This document shows positions 1 to 8,371 of a DNA stretch of 64,000 nucleotides, in pieces. The translations under genes were made by a program, and so were the position numbers. Source of the DNA: Pseudanabaena sp. PCC 6802 (GTDB lineage: Bacteria; Cyanobacteriota; Cyanobacteriia; Pseudanabaenales; Pseudanabaenaceae); assembly GCF_000332175.1 (NCBI RefSeq), contig NZ_KB235914.1, forward strand, positions 2,047,368-2,111,367. Reading direction: 5' to 3'. The notes below the pieces were generated by a model. That model was not told the DNA's origin, ran no database searches, and was given only the letters and a program-made list of their open reading frames with translations. Within the stretch, counting starts at the first letter, position 1, and the number at the start of each line of letters is the position of its first letter.

Positions 1-692
1 GGGAATAGGGCTTCCAGGTTGTGCGCGATCGCTTGCTCCAGTGGGATAAATGTATGTCCTGGTGCATCTGGAATGGGGACAAATCGAGGCAGAAGATGGG
101 GCACCTTGACGCGGGCGAAATGCTTTTCATCGGTGTGCTCATCGTAAACAACTACTGCAAGACTAAGGCTGAGATTGGAAATATAGGGGAATGGATGTCC
201 GGGGTCAACTGCTAGTGGGGTAAGGACAGGGAAAAGCTGACTTTGAAAGTATTCCTTTAGGTGCTTTTCGTGCTTAGCACTCAGATCGCTATAGTCAAGG
301 ATATGAATATCTGCTTGCTTGAGCTCGACGCGAAGTTGTTGTTCAAAACTAACGTGTTGCTGTTTAACGAGGGGTAGTAGGGCAGTGCGAATCGCCTTGA
401 GTTGTGCGGGTAAGGTAAGTCCATCATCTGTGAGGATGTCCAGGCCATCAGCAATCTTCTTTTTGGCGCGGGATACCCGCACCATAAAAAACTCATCCAG
501 GTTAGTACTAAAAATTGAGAAAAATTTAACTCGTTCCAACAGAGGCGTACGAGGGTCAAGTCCTTCACTTAAAACTCTTTGATTAAATGCAATCCAACTT
601 AACTCGCGATTGAATAGATGCGAGGGATTAACTTGTTGGTTTAACAGAATCGTTCCTTTAGGCTTGGCAACAGTTCTTCTAGCTCTGGGCAT
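1..692 (-). CDS. ppk1: Polyphosphate kinase 1, N-terminal 230 residues (cut by window edge)
   Basis: The minus-strand frame is open from an ATG at 692 to the window edge, so only the first 230 codons are visible and no stop is seen. The N-terminal PPK1 hallmarks are present: NRELSWIAFNQRVL near residue 29 and a TNLDEFFMVRVSRAKKK stretch near residue 62. PPK1 reversibly polymerises the ATP gamma-phosphate into polyphosphate on a phospho-histidine that lies further downstream and is outside this window. The gene is divergent from the Nudix gene, with about 310 bp between them. Family assignment is firm; completeness of the rest cannot be judged. Confidence 0.93.
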   Translation of the reverse strand, partial: MPRARRTVAKPKGTILLNQQVNPSHLFNRELSWIAFNQRVLSEGLDPRTPLLERVKFFSIFSTNLDEFFMVRVSRAKKKIADGLDILTDDGLTLPAQLKAIRTALLPLVKQQHVSFEQQLRVELKQADIHILDYSDLSAKHEKHLKEYFQSQLFPVLTPLAVDPGHPFPYISNLSLSLAVVVYDEHTDEKHFARVKVPHLLPRFVPIPDAPGHTFIPLEQAIAHNLEALF

Positions 693-1004
693 TGATACCT
701 TCTTGGGAATAGAGATAAAGGTTTGCACAAATTTGTACGGGTATTATACTCTAAGCTATTAGCAGCCGTTAGTCAGTATTGCAGGACTCAACCTCTTTTA
801 CTAAATCCGGGGTGTGTGGCGATCGCTGCTTGAATGCGCCTGTAGCGAGGTAGTGGTATACAAGTAAGGATCGAAGTGGGGTTGTAGGGAATGCGCACCT
901 GCTTGGGGGCTTGCACCCACCCCCCAATCGTTAAATATCCTTACTTCTTCAGGACTACCAAAAATACATAGTCACCTGAAAGGCAGTAGGCAAAGAGTAA
1001 AAAC
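693..1004. other. Intergenic gap between ppk1 and Nudix gene
   Basis: This is a non-coding divergent interval. It contains one GCGATCGC-type HIP1 site and a C-rich run near 900-930. It must hold the promoters of both flanking genes, but I see no convincing operator or RNA gene. Confidence 0.6.
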
Positions 1005-1460
1005 ATGAAACATCTCTGGTACTTAGTCCAAAATATCCTGGGTGTAATCTTTCGCCATCCTATTACAGGGGCAAGCATTATTTCCCTCATGCCTGACGGA
1101 CGTATAGTGCTGATTAAAAGAATTGACAGCGGTCAGTGGGGGCTGCCGGGAGGTATGGTGAATTGGGGTGAGGATATCGCTACTGCCGTGCAACGAGAGT
1201 TGCGCGAGGAAACAGGGCTGGAAGTAGTGAAAATTTCCAGATTGGTGGGGGTTTACTCATCGCCAGAGCGCGATCCGAGAATTCACTCCATCTGCGTCGT
1301 GGTAGAAGCCCAGGTGACAGGGGAGATGGTGGTAGGCGATCGCCATGAAGTTGCTGACGTGCAGGCATTTACAGCGGACTCTCTGCCACTGGGCAACCTT
1401 GCCCACGATCACGATCGCCAATTACAGGATTACTTCTCGAACAAAACCACCTTGGCCTGA
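1005..1460 (+). CDS. Nudix hydrolase
   Basis: A 151-residue protein with a complete Nudix box, G-x5-E-x7-RELREETGL, at about residues 49-71. The box binds the catalytic metal that cleaves a nucleoside diphosphate linked to another moiety. The size equals a bare Nudix domain with no extra targeting domain, so the substrate cannot be named. The start is the ATG at 1005, about 20 bp after a GGCAG-rich stretch. It stands alone between ppk1 (divergent) and the flavin hydroxylase (same strand, 174 bp downstream). No signal peptide or membrane segment is seen, so it is probably cytosolic. Confidence 0.88.
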   Translation: MKHLWYLVQNILGVIFRHPITGASIISLMPDGRIVLIKRIDSGQWGLPGGMVNWGEDIATAVQRELREETGLEVVKISRLVGVYSSPERDPRIHSICVVVEAQVTGEMVVGDRHEVADVQAFTADSLPLGNLAHDHDRQLQDYFSNKTTLA

Positions 1461-1532
1461 TCGTCTGCCATTTTGTCCGTGCTTTGACACCTCTACCAAA
1501 TTTGCCAGGTTGGTTCGCTAGGCACAAAGTTC

Positions 1533-1557
1533 AGGGCTGGCACGGAGGCACAGCCCC
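1533..1557. repeat. Short intergenic imperfect palindrome
   Basis: AGGGCTG and CAGCCCCT form an imperfect stem around a GGAGGC centre, between the Nudix and hydroxylase genes. It resembles the small GC-rich intergenic palindromes scattered in cyanobacterial genomes. A similar one lies between the muramidase gene and recN. It could act as a weak terminator, but no T run follows. Confidence 0.35.
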
Positions 1558-1634
1558 TACAAATACTTACGCATAACCTGGGGCTGCTATACTCGTAGGT
1601 AATCATTAACTTATATAAAGAAAATTATAAGAAC

Positions 1635-2957
1635 ATGTTTGATGTCTTGATCGTAGGGGCGGGCATGGTTGGTGCTAGCCTGGCCTGCGCTCTGGGAGAC
1701 AAAAATAATCCAGGTAACCGCAGCCTCAAGGTTGGTATTATTGAAGCGCGTTCCGATCTACTCCAGGGGCAGTTTGGTGCAGATGGTCGTGCCAGCGCGA
1801 TCGCGCTGGGATCGAGTTATATTTGGCAAAACATCGGCGTTTGGGATGCTATGTATCGCCGTGGCGTTACGCCGATGCACTGCGTTCAGGTATCTGATGG
1901 CGATTATCCGCACAAAGTAAAGCTTCTGCGCGAGGACGTGGGTAAAGAAGCACTGGGCTACATTGTGGAGAATCGAGTCACACAGGAGTCTCTGTGGGAG
2001 TTTATGCGTGAATGCAGCAATATTGAGTGGATCTGCCCCGCCAAGATTAAAAACATCTCATGGGTAGATGCAGACGGGTCGGCTAATTTAGGGAATGTGG
2101 GAGTGCAGCTACCAGCACAGGATTCCGCCCCTGCGACTCATCTTCAACAATCAATTCAGGTGCAAATTAATTCGGATATTGGCGATCGATGGCTGAGTGC
2201 CAAGTTACTAGTTGCTGCCGATGGAGGTCGCTCGATCGTGCGCCAGTTGGCAGGAATTCCCACTAGCGAGAGGCTTTACAACCAGACCTGCATAGTCGTT
2301 ACGGTCAAGCATGAATATCCCCACTGTAATACTGCCTACGAGAGATTCCAGAGCAGCGGGCCATTTGCCATTTTGCCCCTGAGCGGCGATCGCTCCTGCA
2401 TCGTCTGGACGGCTACCAGTGCTGAAGCTCCGGTATTAATGGCTCTCGATGAAGTCGAATTTATGCGCGAGCTGTCAAAAAAATTTGGCGGACATCTGGG
2501 CAAACTGACACTGGAAACTAGATACACAGAGCGGGCAACCTACGTGCCCCGCTGGATGCACGCTCAGACCTATATTCAACCGCGCTTGGCACTAATTGGC
2601 GATGCTGCCCATACCACTCACCCCGTAGCCGGACAGGGCATGAATTTGGGTATCCGCGATGTTAGTGCGATCGCGGAAATCTTACTCGATGCTTACCATA
2701 AAGGCGAAGATATTGGCTCTACGAACGTACTGACGAGCTATCAGACCCGTCGCCGCCTGGATAACCTGGGAGTAATTACGGTTACGGATCTGACCAATCG
2801 CCTCTTTTCCAATCAATTCATTCTATTCAAATGGATGCGGCGGGTCGGCTTAGCAATCTTGACAGTGAAGCCATTTAAGCAACTATTGATGTATTTTATG
2901 ATGGGTTTAGCGAGCAGGGAACCGCATCTATCAGTAACATTGAAGAACAACAATTAA
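1635..2957 (+). CDS. FAD-dependent monooxygenase, UbiH/UbiF/COQ6 family
   Basis: A 440-residue class A flavoprotein hydroxylase. The N-terminus carries the dinucleotide-binding GAGMVGASLA (residues 8-17). The second FAD signature, LIGDAAHTTHPVAGQGMNLG, lies near residues 323-342. In other bacteria this family hydroxylates the ring of ubiquinone precursors. Cyanobacteria make plastoquinone, so the true substrate is uncertain; a role in quinone or tocopherol metabolism is inference only. Length fits the family. The gene converges on purM, leaving only about 40 bp between the two stops. Confidence 0.85.
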   Translation: MFDVLIVGAGMVGASLACALGDKNNPGNRSLKVGIIEARSDLLQGQFGADGRASAIALGSSYIWQNIGVWDAMYRRGVTPMHCVQVSDGDYPHKVKLLREDVGKEALGYIVENRVTQESLWEFMRECSNIEWICPAKIKNISWVDADGSANLGNVGVQLPAQDSAPATHLQQSIQVQINSDIGDRWLSAKLLVAADGGRSIVRQLAGIPTSERLYNQTCIVVTVKHEYPHCNTAYERFQSSGPFAILPLSGDRSCIVWTATSAEAPVLMALDEVEFMRELSKKFGGHLGKLTLETRYTERATYVPRWMHAQTYIQPRLALIGDAAHTTHPVAGQGMNLGIRDVSAIAEILLDAYHKGEDIGSTNVLTSYQTRRRLDNLGVITVTDLTNRLFSNQFILFKWMRRVGLAILTVKPFKQLLMYFMMGLASREPHLSVTLKNNN

Positions 2958-2995
2958 AGATTCGGTCCAAGCGATCGCTAATCCATATAAATCTC

Positions 2996-4027
2996 CTAAA
3001 GACCTGCGATCTCACCATTCCCTTCAATTACTTCGCCAATATGATAAGCAGGAATATCTCGTTGCTCGAACCAAGCTATTGTTCCATCCCGTTGCGATGG
3101 AGCTACGATCGCTACCATCCCAATTCCCATGTTAAAGGTATTGAACATTTCGGCTCGAGCGACATTTCCCTGCTCTGCCAACCAAGTGAAAATCGGCAAG
3201 ACATCCCAACTATTGGGCATTATCTGCACGGATTTACCTTCACCCAAACAGCGAGGCAGGTTTTCAGGAATGCCTCCACCCGTAATGTGGGCCAGGGCAT
3301 GGATATCCAGCCCCGCTCGTATAGCATCCAGAACGGGACGCACGTAGATGCGTGTAGGAGTCAGTAGAACTTCGCCCAAACTTAGATCGGCGGTTGCCGC
3401 AGAGAGATTAGGGCGATCGCTCCAGTTCCAACCCTCATCGGCAACAATCTTGCGGACTAAACTAAATCCGTTGCTATGCACGCCAGAGCTGGCTAACCCG
3501 ATCGCAGCATCGCCAATCTCTACCTGCCTGCCGTTGAGGATGCGATCTTTCTCGACAATGCCAACGCAGAAACCTGCGAGATCGTATTCACCATCATCAT
3601 AGAATCCAGGCATCTCAGCCGTTTCTCCACCAATTAGGGCGCAGCCTGCCATTTCACAGCCGCTAGCAATTCCTTTGACTACTTCAGTTAGTTGGTCGGG
3701 ATTCAGCTTGCCCGTTGCCAGATAATCCAAAAAGAATAAGGGTTCGGCTCCAGATGTTAAAACGTCGTTTACGCACATGGCGACGAGATCGATACCTACC
3801 GTATCGTGGCGATCGCAGATCTGGGCTAGCTTCAGTTTAGTGCCAACGCCATCGGTACCAGATACCAGGACTGGTTGCCGATAACCCGTGGGAAGTTCAA
3901 ATAGACCGCCAAAGCCGCCCAAATTCCCCATAACGCCCGGTCTGCGCGTGCGATCCACCAGAGCGCGAATCTGCTCTACAAATGTCCGACCTGCTTCAAT
4001 ATCAACGCCTGCTTGCCGATAATCCAC
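2996..4027 (-). CDS. purM: Phosphoribosylformylglycinamidine cyclo-ligase (AIR synthetase)
   Basis: A full-length 343-residue AIR synthetase. It converts FGAM and ATP to AIR, the fifth step of purine synthesis, in the cytosol. Recognisable features are the [17 protein letters not shown]-binding segment near residue 55, the [18 protein letters not shown] block, GGETAEMPG near residue 137, and [13 protein letters not shown] in the C-terminal domain. It starts 13 bp after the proC stop and is probably the last gene of a pipY-sepF-proC-purM run, although the wider gaps upstream may hold separate promoters. Confidence 0.97.
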   Translation of the reverse strand: MDYRQAGVDIEAGRTFVEQIRALVDRTRRPGVMGNLGGFGGLFELPTGYRQPVLVSGTDGVGTKLKLAQICDRHDTVGIDLVAMCVNDVLTSGAEPLFFLDYLATGKLNPDQLTEVVKGIASGCEMAGCALIGGETAEMPGFYDDGEYDLAGFCVGIVEKDRILNGRQVEIGDAAIGLASSGVHSNGFSLVRKIVADEGWNWSDRPNLSAATADLSLGEVLLTPTRIYVRPVLDAIRAGLDIHALAHITGGGIPENLPRCLGEGKSVQIMPNSWDVLPIFTWLAEQGNVARAEMFNTFNMGIGMVAIVAPSQRDGTIAWFEQRDIPAYHIGEVIEGNGEIAGL

Positions 4028-4039
4028 TGAACCTATTTC

Positions 4040-4837
4040 CTAGCTCTTTCCTAATTCTTCTGCTCGCCGCGTTGCAGCCACAACCGCATCAATAAGTCCA
4101 GACCGCACTCCCGATCGCTCTAGCTGGGCAATTCCCGCGATCGTCGTACCACCTGGACTCGTCACCCGATCTTTTAACTCTGCCGGGTGCAAACCTGACG
4201 TAGAAATAAGTTGGGCTGTACCTAAAACTGTTTGTATAGCTAGCTTTGTGGCGATCGCTCGCGGTAGACCCGCTGCCACACCACCATCTGCCAATGCCTC
4301 AATCACGATTGACACGTAGCCCGGACCCGAACCAGACAGCCCCGTAACGGCATTCATCAGCGACTCGGGCAATTCCACTACCTCACCAATTGCCGAAAAA
4401 ATTGCGATCGCTATTTCCCGATGAGACCGATCGGCTGATGCTCCCATTGCTAGAGCGGTAACCCCGGCTCCGACTTGGGCTGGAGTATTAGGCATCGCTC
4501 TGATTATAGCTTTCGATATAATTGCAGATTCTAACTGTGCGAGAGTTACACCAGCTAATATAGATATAACTAGAGGCACGGAAGTAGACGACAAACCCTC
4601 AACTGCCTGCGCGCATATTTGAGGTTTAACCGCTAATATCGCCACTTCACCCACTGATGCTAAAGCATTAACATCAGTTACTCGAACGCCATATTGCTTG
4701 GCAATGTAGTTGCGTCGATCTGGTTGAGGGTCGCTGACGCAAATCTCTTGAGCCGAGTAAACTCCCTTAGATAGCACTCCTGAGAGAATCGCTTCTCCCA
4801 TTACGCCACCACCAATTATGCCCAAACGAATTGTCAA
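4040..4837 (-). CDS. proC: Pyrroline-5-carboxylate reductase
   Basis: A 265-residue NAD(P)H-dependent enzyme for the last step of proline synthesis. The N-terminal Rossmann motif is GIIGGGVMGEAIL. The conserved SGSGPGYV segment lies near residue 169 and the C-terminal DRVTSPGGTTIAGI signature near residue 226. Length matches the family. It sits between sepF and purM on the same strand; proximity of proC to sepF and a YggS-type gene is a widespread bacterial arrangement. Confidence 0.96.
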   Translation of the reverse strand: MTIRLGIIGGGVMGEAILSGVLSKGVYSAQEICVSDPQPDRRNYIAKQYGVRVTDVNALASVGEVAILAVKPQICAQAVEGLSSTSVPLVISILAGVTLAQLESAIISKAIIRAMPNTPAQVGAGVTALAMGASADRSHREIAIAIFSAIGEVVELPESLMNAVTGLSGSGPGYVSIVIEALADGGVAAGLPRAIATKLAIQTVLGTAQLISTSGLHPAELKDRVTSPGGTTIAGIAQLERSGVRSGLIDAVVAATRRAEELGKS

Positions 4838-4947
4838 TTATGCCTCTATCTTCCAGATATGTAACTTGCCATGCCTAAGTTAGACTAATTAAATGACATT
4901 TCATTTACTACTAGTTGATGTTTACCGCGCACGTTTACCGTACAAAT

Positions 4948-5541
4948 TTATTGTGCAAAACGAGCGATCGGGGCTTCCGTCGACCAGGCTGGGGCTGGGG
5001 CGGTCGGACGAGTTACTCTAGCTGGCTGAGGAACGACAACTGGTTCTGCCACTGTCGCTTGGGTAACCACCTGCACGCAAGATGGAGCAAACAAAAAGAT
5101 GCTATCGCCAATTCTTTCTTGATGACCGTCGATCGCATAGGTACCGCCAGCCACAAAATCTACTGCTCTCTGGGCTTGATCCGGTTCCATCATCGTCAAA
5201 TTCAAGACTACAGACTTGCGTTCGCGCAGGGCTTGAATTGCCTGGGGCATCTCTTCAAAACTGCGAGGTTCCATTAATATAACTTGGGCGGCTCCGTTAC
5301 TAGCTCCGGGCATTCCAATTACATTACTCATACTTTCCATATTTCCTCTGGATGTGCTGGGTATCAGTCTATCTCTATTGCGACGCGGTTGTGCAGTTTC
5401 TTCTTCAACAGCTACAGAAGAATTTTCCTCTTGATAGATGTTTTGATAGTCGTTGCTGCTATCAACTTCGTCATACTCATAATCATACTCTTGCTGCTCT
5501 GAAAGACCAACGAAATCTTTGAGCTTACCGAAGATTCCCAT
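4948..5541 (-). CDS. sepF: Cell-division protein SepF (Cdv2)
   Basis: A 197-residue FtsZ-binding division protein. An acidic, low-complexity linker (residues about 15-75) is followed by the conserved DUF552 core. The core includes [16 protein letters not shown], a [20 protein letters not shown] segment and [11 protein letters not shown]. In cyanobacteria, which lack FtsA, SepF is the main FtsZ tether or bundler. The N-terminal [14 protein letters not shown] is an amphipathic membrane-targeting helix typical of SepF. The C-terminal tail past residue about 155 is Pro/Ala/Val-rich and variable. Confidence 0.95.
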   Translation of the reverse strand: MGIFGKLKDFVGLSEQQEYDYEYDEVDSSNDYQNIYQEENSSVAVEEETAQPRRNRDRLIPSTSRGNMESMSNVIGMPGASNGAAQVILMEPRSFEEMPQAIQALRERKSVVLNLTMMEPDQAQRAVDFVAGGTYAIDGHQERIGDSIFLFAPSCVQVVTQATVAEPVVVPQPARVTRPTAPAPAWSTEAPIARFAQ

Positions 5542-5987
5542 TACTGTAACTCCTGAATAACTCCTCGTGGGACATTTTTTGAAATCACAAAACTCAGAAA
5601 TACCTAGATATTTAAGGTTTTGTTAATAGTTGAAATCAATAGAAAACAAACTGCGCTACGTCTAAACTCCCTAAACGTAACTTGTCAAAAGCTAATTGAT
5701 GTGAGTCAAAAACTTTACCCGCTGAATCTAACCGATCTTCCTAAAAAAAGCTAGACCTTGGGAAATTTTTTTTGGAAATATTTGTAAAGCTGAATTAGTC
5801 TAATAATCAGCTATTTTTTAACAAGGGTAACGGAATATTGACTATCGTAACGATGAAATAATTATTTTGTAAGGACGCTTAAGGAAACATTAAGATTAAA
5901 AGATGCTTGCAGTTATGTAGTATGGGCAGGGTTAAAGCACTGCCAGGTCAGGTATTCAGTAAGCATTCGCGTAATTTAGATCGGCAT
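5542..5987. other. AT-rich intergenic gap upstream of sepF
   Basis: About 446 bp lie between the pipY stop and the sepF start. The gap is AT-rich and contains a small stem (AGCTGA...TCAGCT, 5792-5815, with an inner ATTAG/CTAAT pair) followed on the plus strand by a T run. It is long enough to hold an independent sepF promoter. I see no ORF or known RNA. Confidence 0.4.
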
Positions 5988-6641
5988 TCAGTTAAAGACA
6001 GAGTTACCAATCCGAACTATTGTTGCACCAGACTTCACGGCGATCGGGTAGTCGCCTGACATACCCATAGATAAGTGTTGTAAGTTAGGAAATCCTCGAT
6101 CTCTAAGCTTTTGGGCCAACTCGGCTACTTGCATAAACGTGCTGGCAGATGCAACTTCATCTAAGCCTAAAGGCAAGATAGTCATTAGTCCGACTATATT
6201 CAGGTTTTGGCATTCTTTAATTACAGCTAGATCGGACATCAATTCTGCTTCGTACCACCCGGATTTGTGGGGATCTTCTGCCAGTTTTACTTGCAAACAA
6301 ATTTTTGGAGATTTTCCTATTTCTTTGACTAATCGATCCAATTGTTGTGCTAAGCTTACTCGATCTACGGAATGAATCCAATCAAAACACTGAATTGCTG
6401 CTTTGGCTTTATTACTTTGCAAATGACCGATCATGTGCCAAGTAATATCTTTTAAATCTTGTAGTTCCTGTTGTTTTTTTTGAGCTTCCTGTACTTTTGA
6501 TTCGCCGAAATCCCTAATGCCTGCGGCATAGGCTTCGCGCATTGCTGACACAGATGCATACTTACTAACTGCAACTAGCTTGACTCGATCGGGTAAGGTT
6601 TGTGCGATCGCAGCAACCCGCTCGCCAATAGACTTTTCCAT
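5988..6641 (-). CDS. pipY: PLP homeostasis protein, YggS/PipY (COG0325) family
   Basis: A 217-residue single-domain TIM-barrel protein that binds pyridoxal phosphate and has no known catalytic activity. It is thought to buffer PLP and affect amino-acid balance. The PLP lysine is Lys27 in VKLVAVSKYAS, followed by the conserved FGESKVQEAQKKQ segment and the C-terminal LSMGMSGDYPIAVKSGAT signature. In several cyanobacteria pipX precedes this gene, but no pipX-like ORF is visible here. It heads the cluster with sepF, proC and purM. Confidence 0.93.
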   Translation of the reverse strand: MEKSIGERVAAIAQTLPDRVKLVAVSKYASVSAMREAYAAGIRDFGESKVQEAQKKQQELQDLKDITWHMIGHLQSNKAKAAIQCFDWIHSVDRVSLAQQLDRLVKEIGKSPKICLQVKLAEDPHKSGWYEAELMSDLAVIKECQNLNIVGLMTILPLGLDEVASASTFMQVAELAQKLRDRGFPNLQHLSMGMSGDYPIAVKSGATIVRIGNSVFN

Positions 6642-6843
6642 GTCATCATTACAATCCCCATAATCTCCTCATTATTCCAAACGAACGGGAAGCGAGCATG
6701 TATTTGCATGACGCTCTTATCCCTTCAATCGCATTAGATAACACCACTTCGATAGCAAAAGATGACAGATAGAAGATCTAGCAATTGCAACGAACATAGC
6801 GCCCTTAACTAGATCTCGATCGGGTCACCCACAACCGATAACA

Positions 6844-6871
6844 GAATTTAGCACAATGAATTTAGCACAAT
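6844..6871. repeat. Perfect 14-bp tandem repeat in the pipY-zur divergent region
   Basis: GAATTTAGCACAAT occurs twice back to back, at 6844-6857 and 6858-6871. The copies lie about 95-120 bp upstream of zur in the 324-bp pipY/zur divergent gap, where a regulator could bind. They do not resemble the palindromic Zur box. The rest of the gap holds no ORF. Confidence 0.45.
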
Positions 6872-6965
6872 ATTTAGAAATTGCATGTTAGGCAAAATTT
6901 TTTTTTAAGCTTTTGCACGGCATATAGTTTTCGGTAATGTAGAGATACCACTTCGCACAGCCGCT

Positions 6966-7424
6966 ATGAAGGTAAAACTGACCCGCAGCCAGGAAAAAGT
7001 TTTGCATCTGCTACAGCAGACAAATCAGGCAATTTCAGCTCAGGGGATTTATGCAGAGTTAAGGAGCGATCGCGCCCCTGTTGGTTTAGCGACGGTTTAT
7101 CGTTCCCTGGAGGTGCTCAAACTTCAAGGGTTGATTAAATCGTTAACTTTGCCCAATGGAGAGGCTGTCTACAGCGTCATGCCTGCGGATAAGCATCATC
7201 TGAATTGCTTGAACTGCGGCATATCTTTGCCAATAGAGAGTTGTCCGGTTCACGAACTAGGTAATCAGCTACAACAAGCACATAACTTCAAGATTTACTA
7301 CCATACCTTAGAGTTTTTTGGACTGTGTCCCCAGTGCCAAGATCGCAGTCAAGATCCCCACCTGGAAGCGCAAGTGAAGTCAAACGATTTAACACACGAT
7401 CGCCACAAATGTGCCGATTGTTGA
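6966..7424 (+). CDS. zur: Zinc uptake regulator Zur (FurB), Fur family
   Basis: A 152-residue Fur-family repressor. The winged-helix domain occupies the first ~80 residues, with recognition-helix segment GLATVYRSLEVLKLQGLIK. The dimerisation domain carries two CxxC zinc sites (CLNC, CPQC) and the HH motif in DKHHLNCLNC. The sequence style (SQEKVLHLL, LEFFGLCPQC) fits cyanobacterial Zur/FurB better than FurA. The C-terminus ends with His and Cys residues (HDRHKCADC). It would repress zinc import genes when zinc is sufficient. Confidence 0.82.
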   Translation: MKVKLTRSQEKVLHLLQQTNQAISAQGIYAELRSDRAPVGLATVYRSLEVLKLQGLIKSLTLPNGEAVYSVMPADKHHLNCLNCGISLPIESCPVHELGNQLQQAHNFKIYYHTLEFFGLCPQCQDRSQDPHLEAQVKSNDLTHDRHKCADC

Positions 7425-7488
7425 TTAATTTTTAACAAATAAGGGGATCCTGAGCTATATAATCAACGGGGAGTATGAGGAGTTAGTG

Positions 7489-8235
7489 ATGCGCAAGTCC
7501 AAACTTTTATGCGTACTTCTGGCTGTGGCGGGGCTAGTCCCAACCGTCGCAACCGTAGATACAGCAGAAGCCCAAGAGTCGTCTTGTTTCATGGTTACTC
7601 CTTCGGGTGACTACATGGATCTAAGCGGTCTTTGCAAAAAAAATCCACCACCACAGAAACCCAAACCGCCAAAACCATCTGCTAAGGCAAGATATGCCAA
7701 GCAATCGCCCAGCTATCCCATCCTGTCCTACCCTAGCGAAGTAAATTTGCTGGCTTTCTTAAGGGTAATTCGCTACGCTGAGGGCACTGACAGTTCTGAT
7801 GGTTACAACATTCAGTTTACGGGGGTCAGGTTCAGCAGCTTTGCCGATCATCCGCGCCGCGTTATTTGTAGCTACTATCGCGGTAAAGAGTTGTGCTCGT
7901 CTGCTGCTGGGGCTTATCAGTTTTTAGAAACCACCTGGGATGACGTGGCGAGCAGTATTGGGGCTGGCGACTTCAGGCCGGAGTGGCAAGATCGCGCCGC
8001 AGTCGAACTGATCCGGCGGGCAGGAGCATTAAATGACGTGCTATCGGGTCGGGTTGAGGATGCGATCGCTAAGGTGTCTCCTGTATGGGCGAGTTTCCCG
8101 CGTTGGTATGGCGACTATTCGGGCGAGTACGGTCAGGCAGTCGTACCTATGGACGAACTCGTCCAGGAGTTCCGCAGGCAGCAACAGATAGTTGCCGCGA
8201 GCCTACCGCGTAGCGGTCGAGTATCGTCTCGGTGA
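7489..8235 (+). CDS. Secreted lysozyme-like muramidase (GH104 / lambda-R-like)
   Basis: A 248-residue protein starting at ATG 7489, which has a GAGG-like ribosome site just upstream; an adjacent GTG at 7486 is less likely. An N-terminal signal peptide (basic KSKLL, then a hydrophobic core ending near AEAQ) is followed by a Pro/Lys-rich linker and a domain of about 150 residues. That domain matches lambda-endolysin-like GH104 enzymes: FLRVIRYAEGT with the likely catalytic Glu, FADHPRR, SSAAGAYQFLETTWD and WQDRAAVELI. It probably trims peptidoglycan in the periplasm. It is domesticated: host context, no holin nearby. Confidence 0.82.
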   Translation: MRKSKLLCVLLAVAGLVPTVATVDTAEAQESSCFMVTPSGDYMDLSGLCKKNPPPQKPKPPKPSAKARYAKQSPSYPILSYPSEVNLLAFLRVIRYAEGTDSSDGYNIQFTGVRFSSFADHPRRVICSYYRGKELCSSAAGAYQFLETTWDDVASSIGAGDFRPEWQDRAAVELIRRAGALNDVLSGRVEDAIAKVSPVWASFPRWYGDYSGEYGQAVVPMDELVQEFRRQQQIVAASLPRSGRVSSR

Positions 8236-8298
8236 TAAAGCACGGGGCACTGTTTTCTCTGCAATTCCCTCCCGCGATCGCCCAAGATCCAGGGCAGG

Positions 8299-8316
8299 CA
8301 GGGGTGCGCTGCCCCT
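8299..8316. repeat. Small palindrome between convergent muramidase and recN genes
   Basis: AGGGG and CCCCT bracket TGCGCTG in the 136-bp gap between two convergent stops, where a bidirectional terminator would be expected. No T run follows, so termination is only possible. It is similar in style to the palindrome at 1533-1557. Confidence 0.3.
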
Positions 8317-8371
8317 ACGATTATCAGAATTATTGGGGGCTTTGGGTTGAGGGCAAGCACAAGGCATTGCC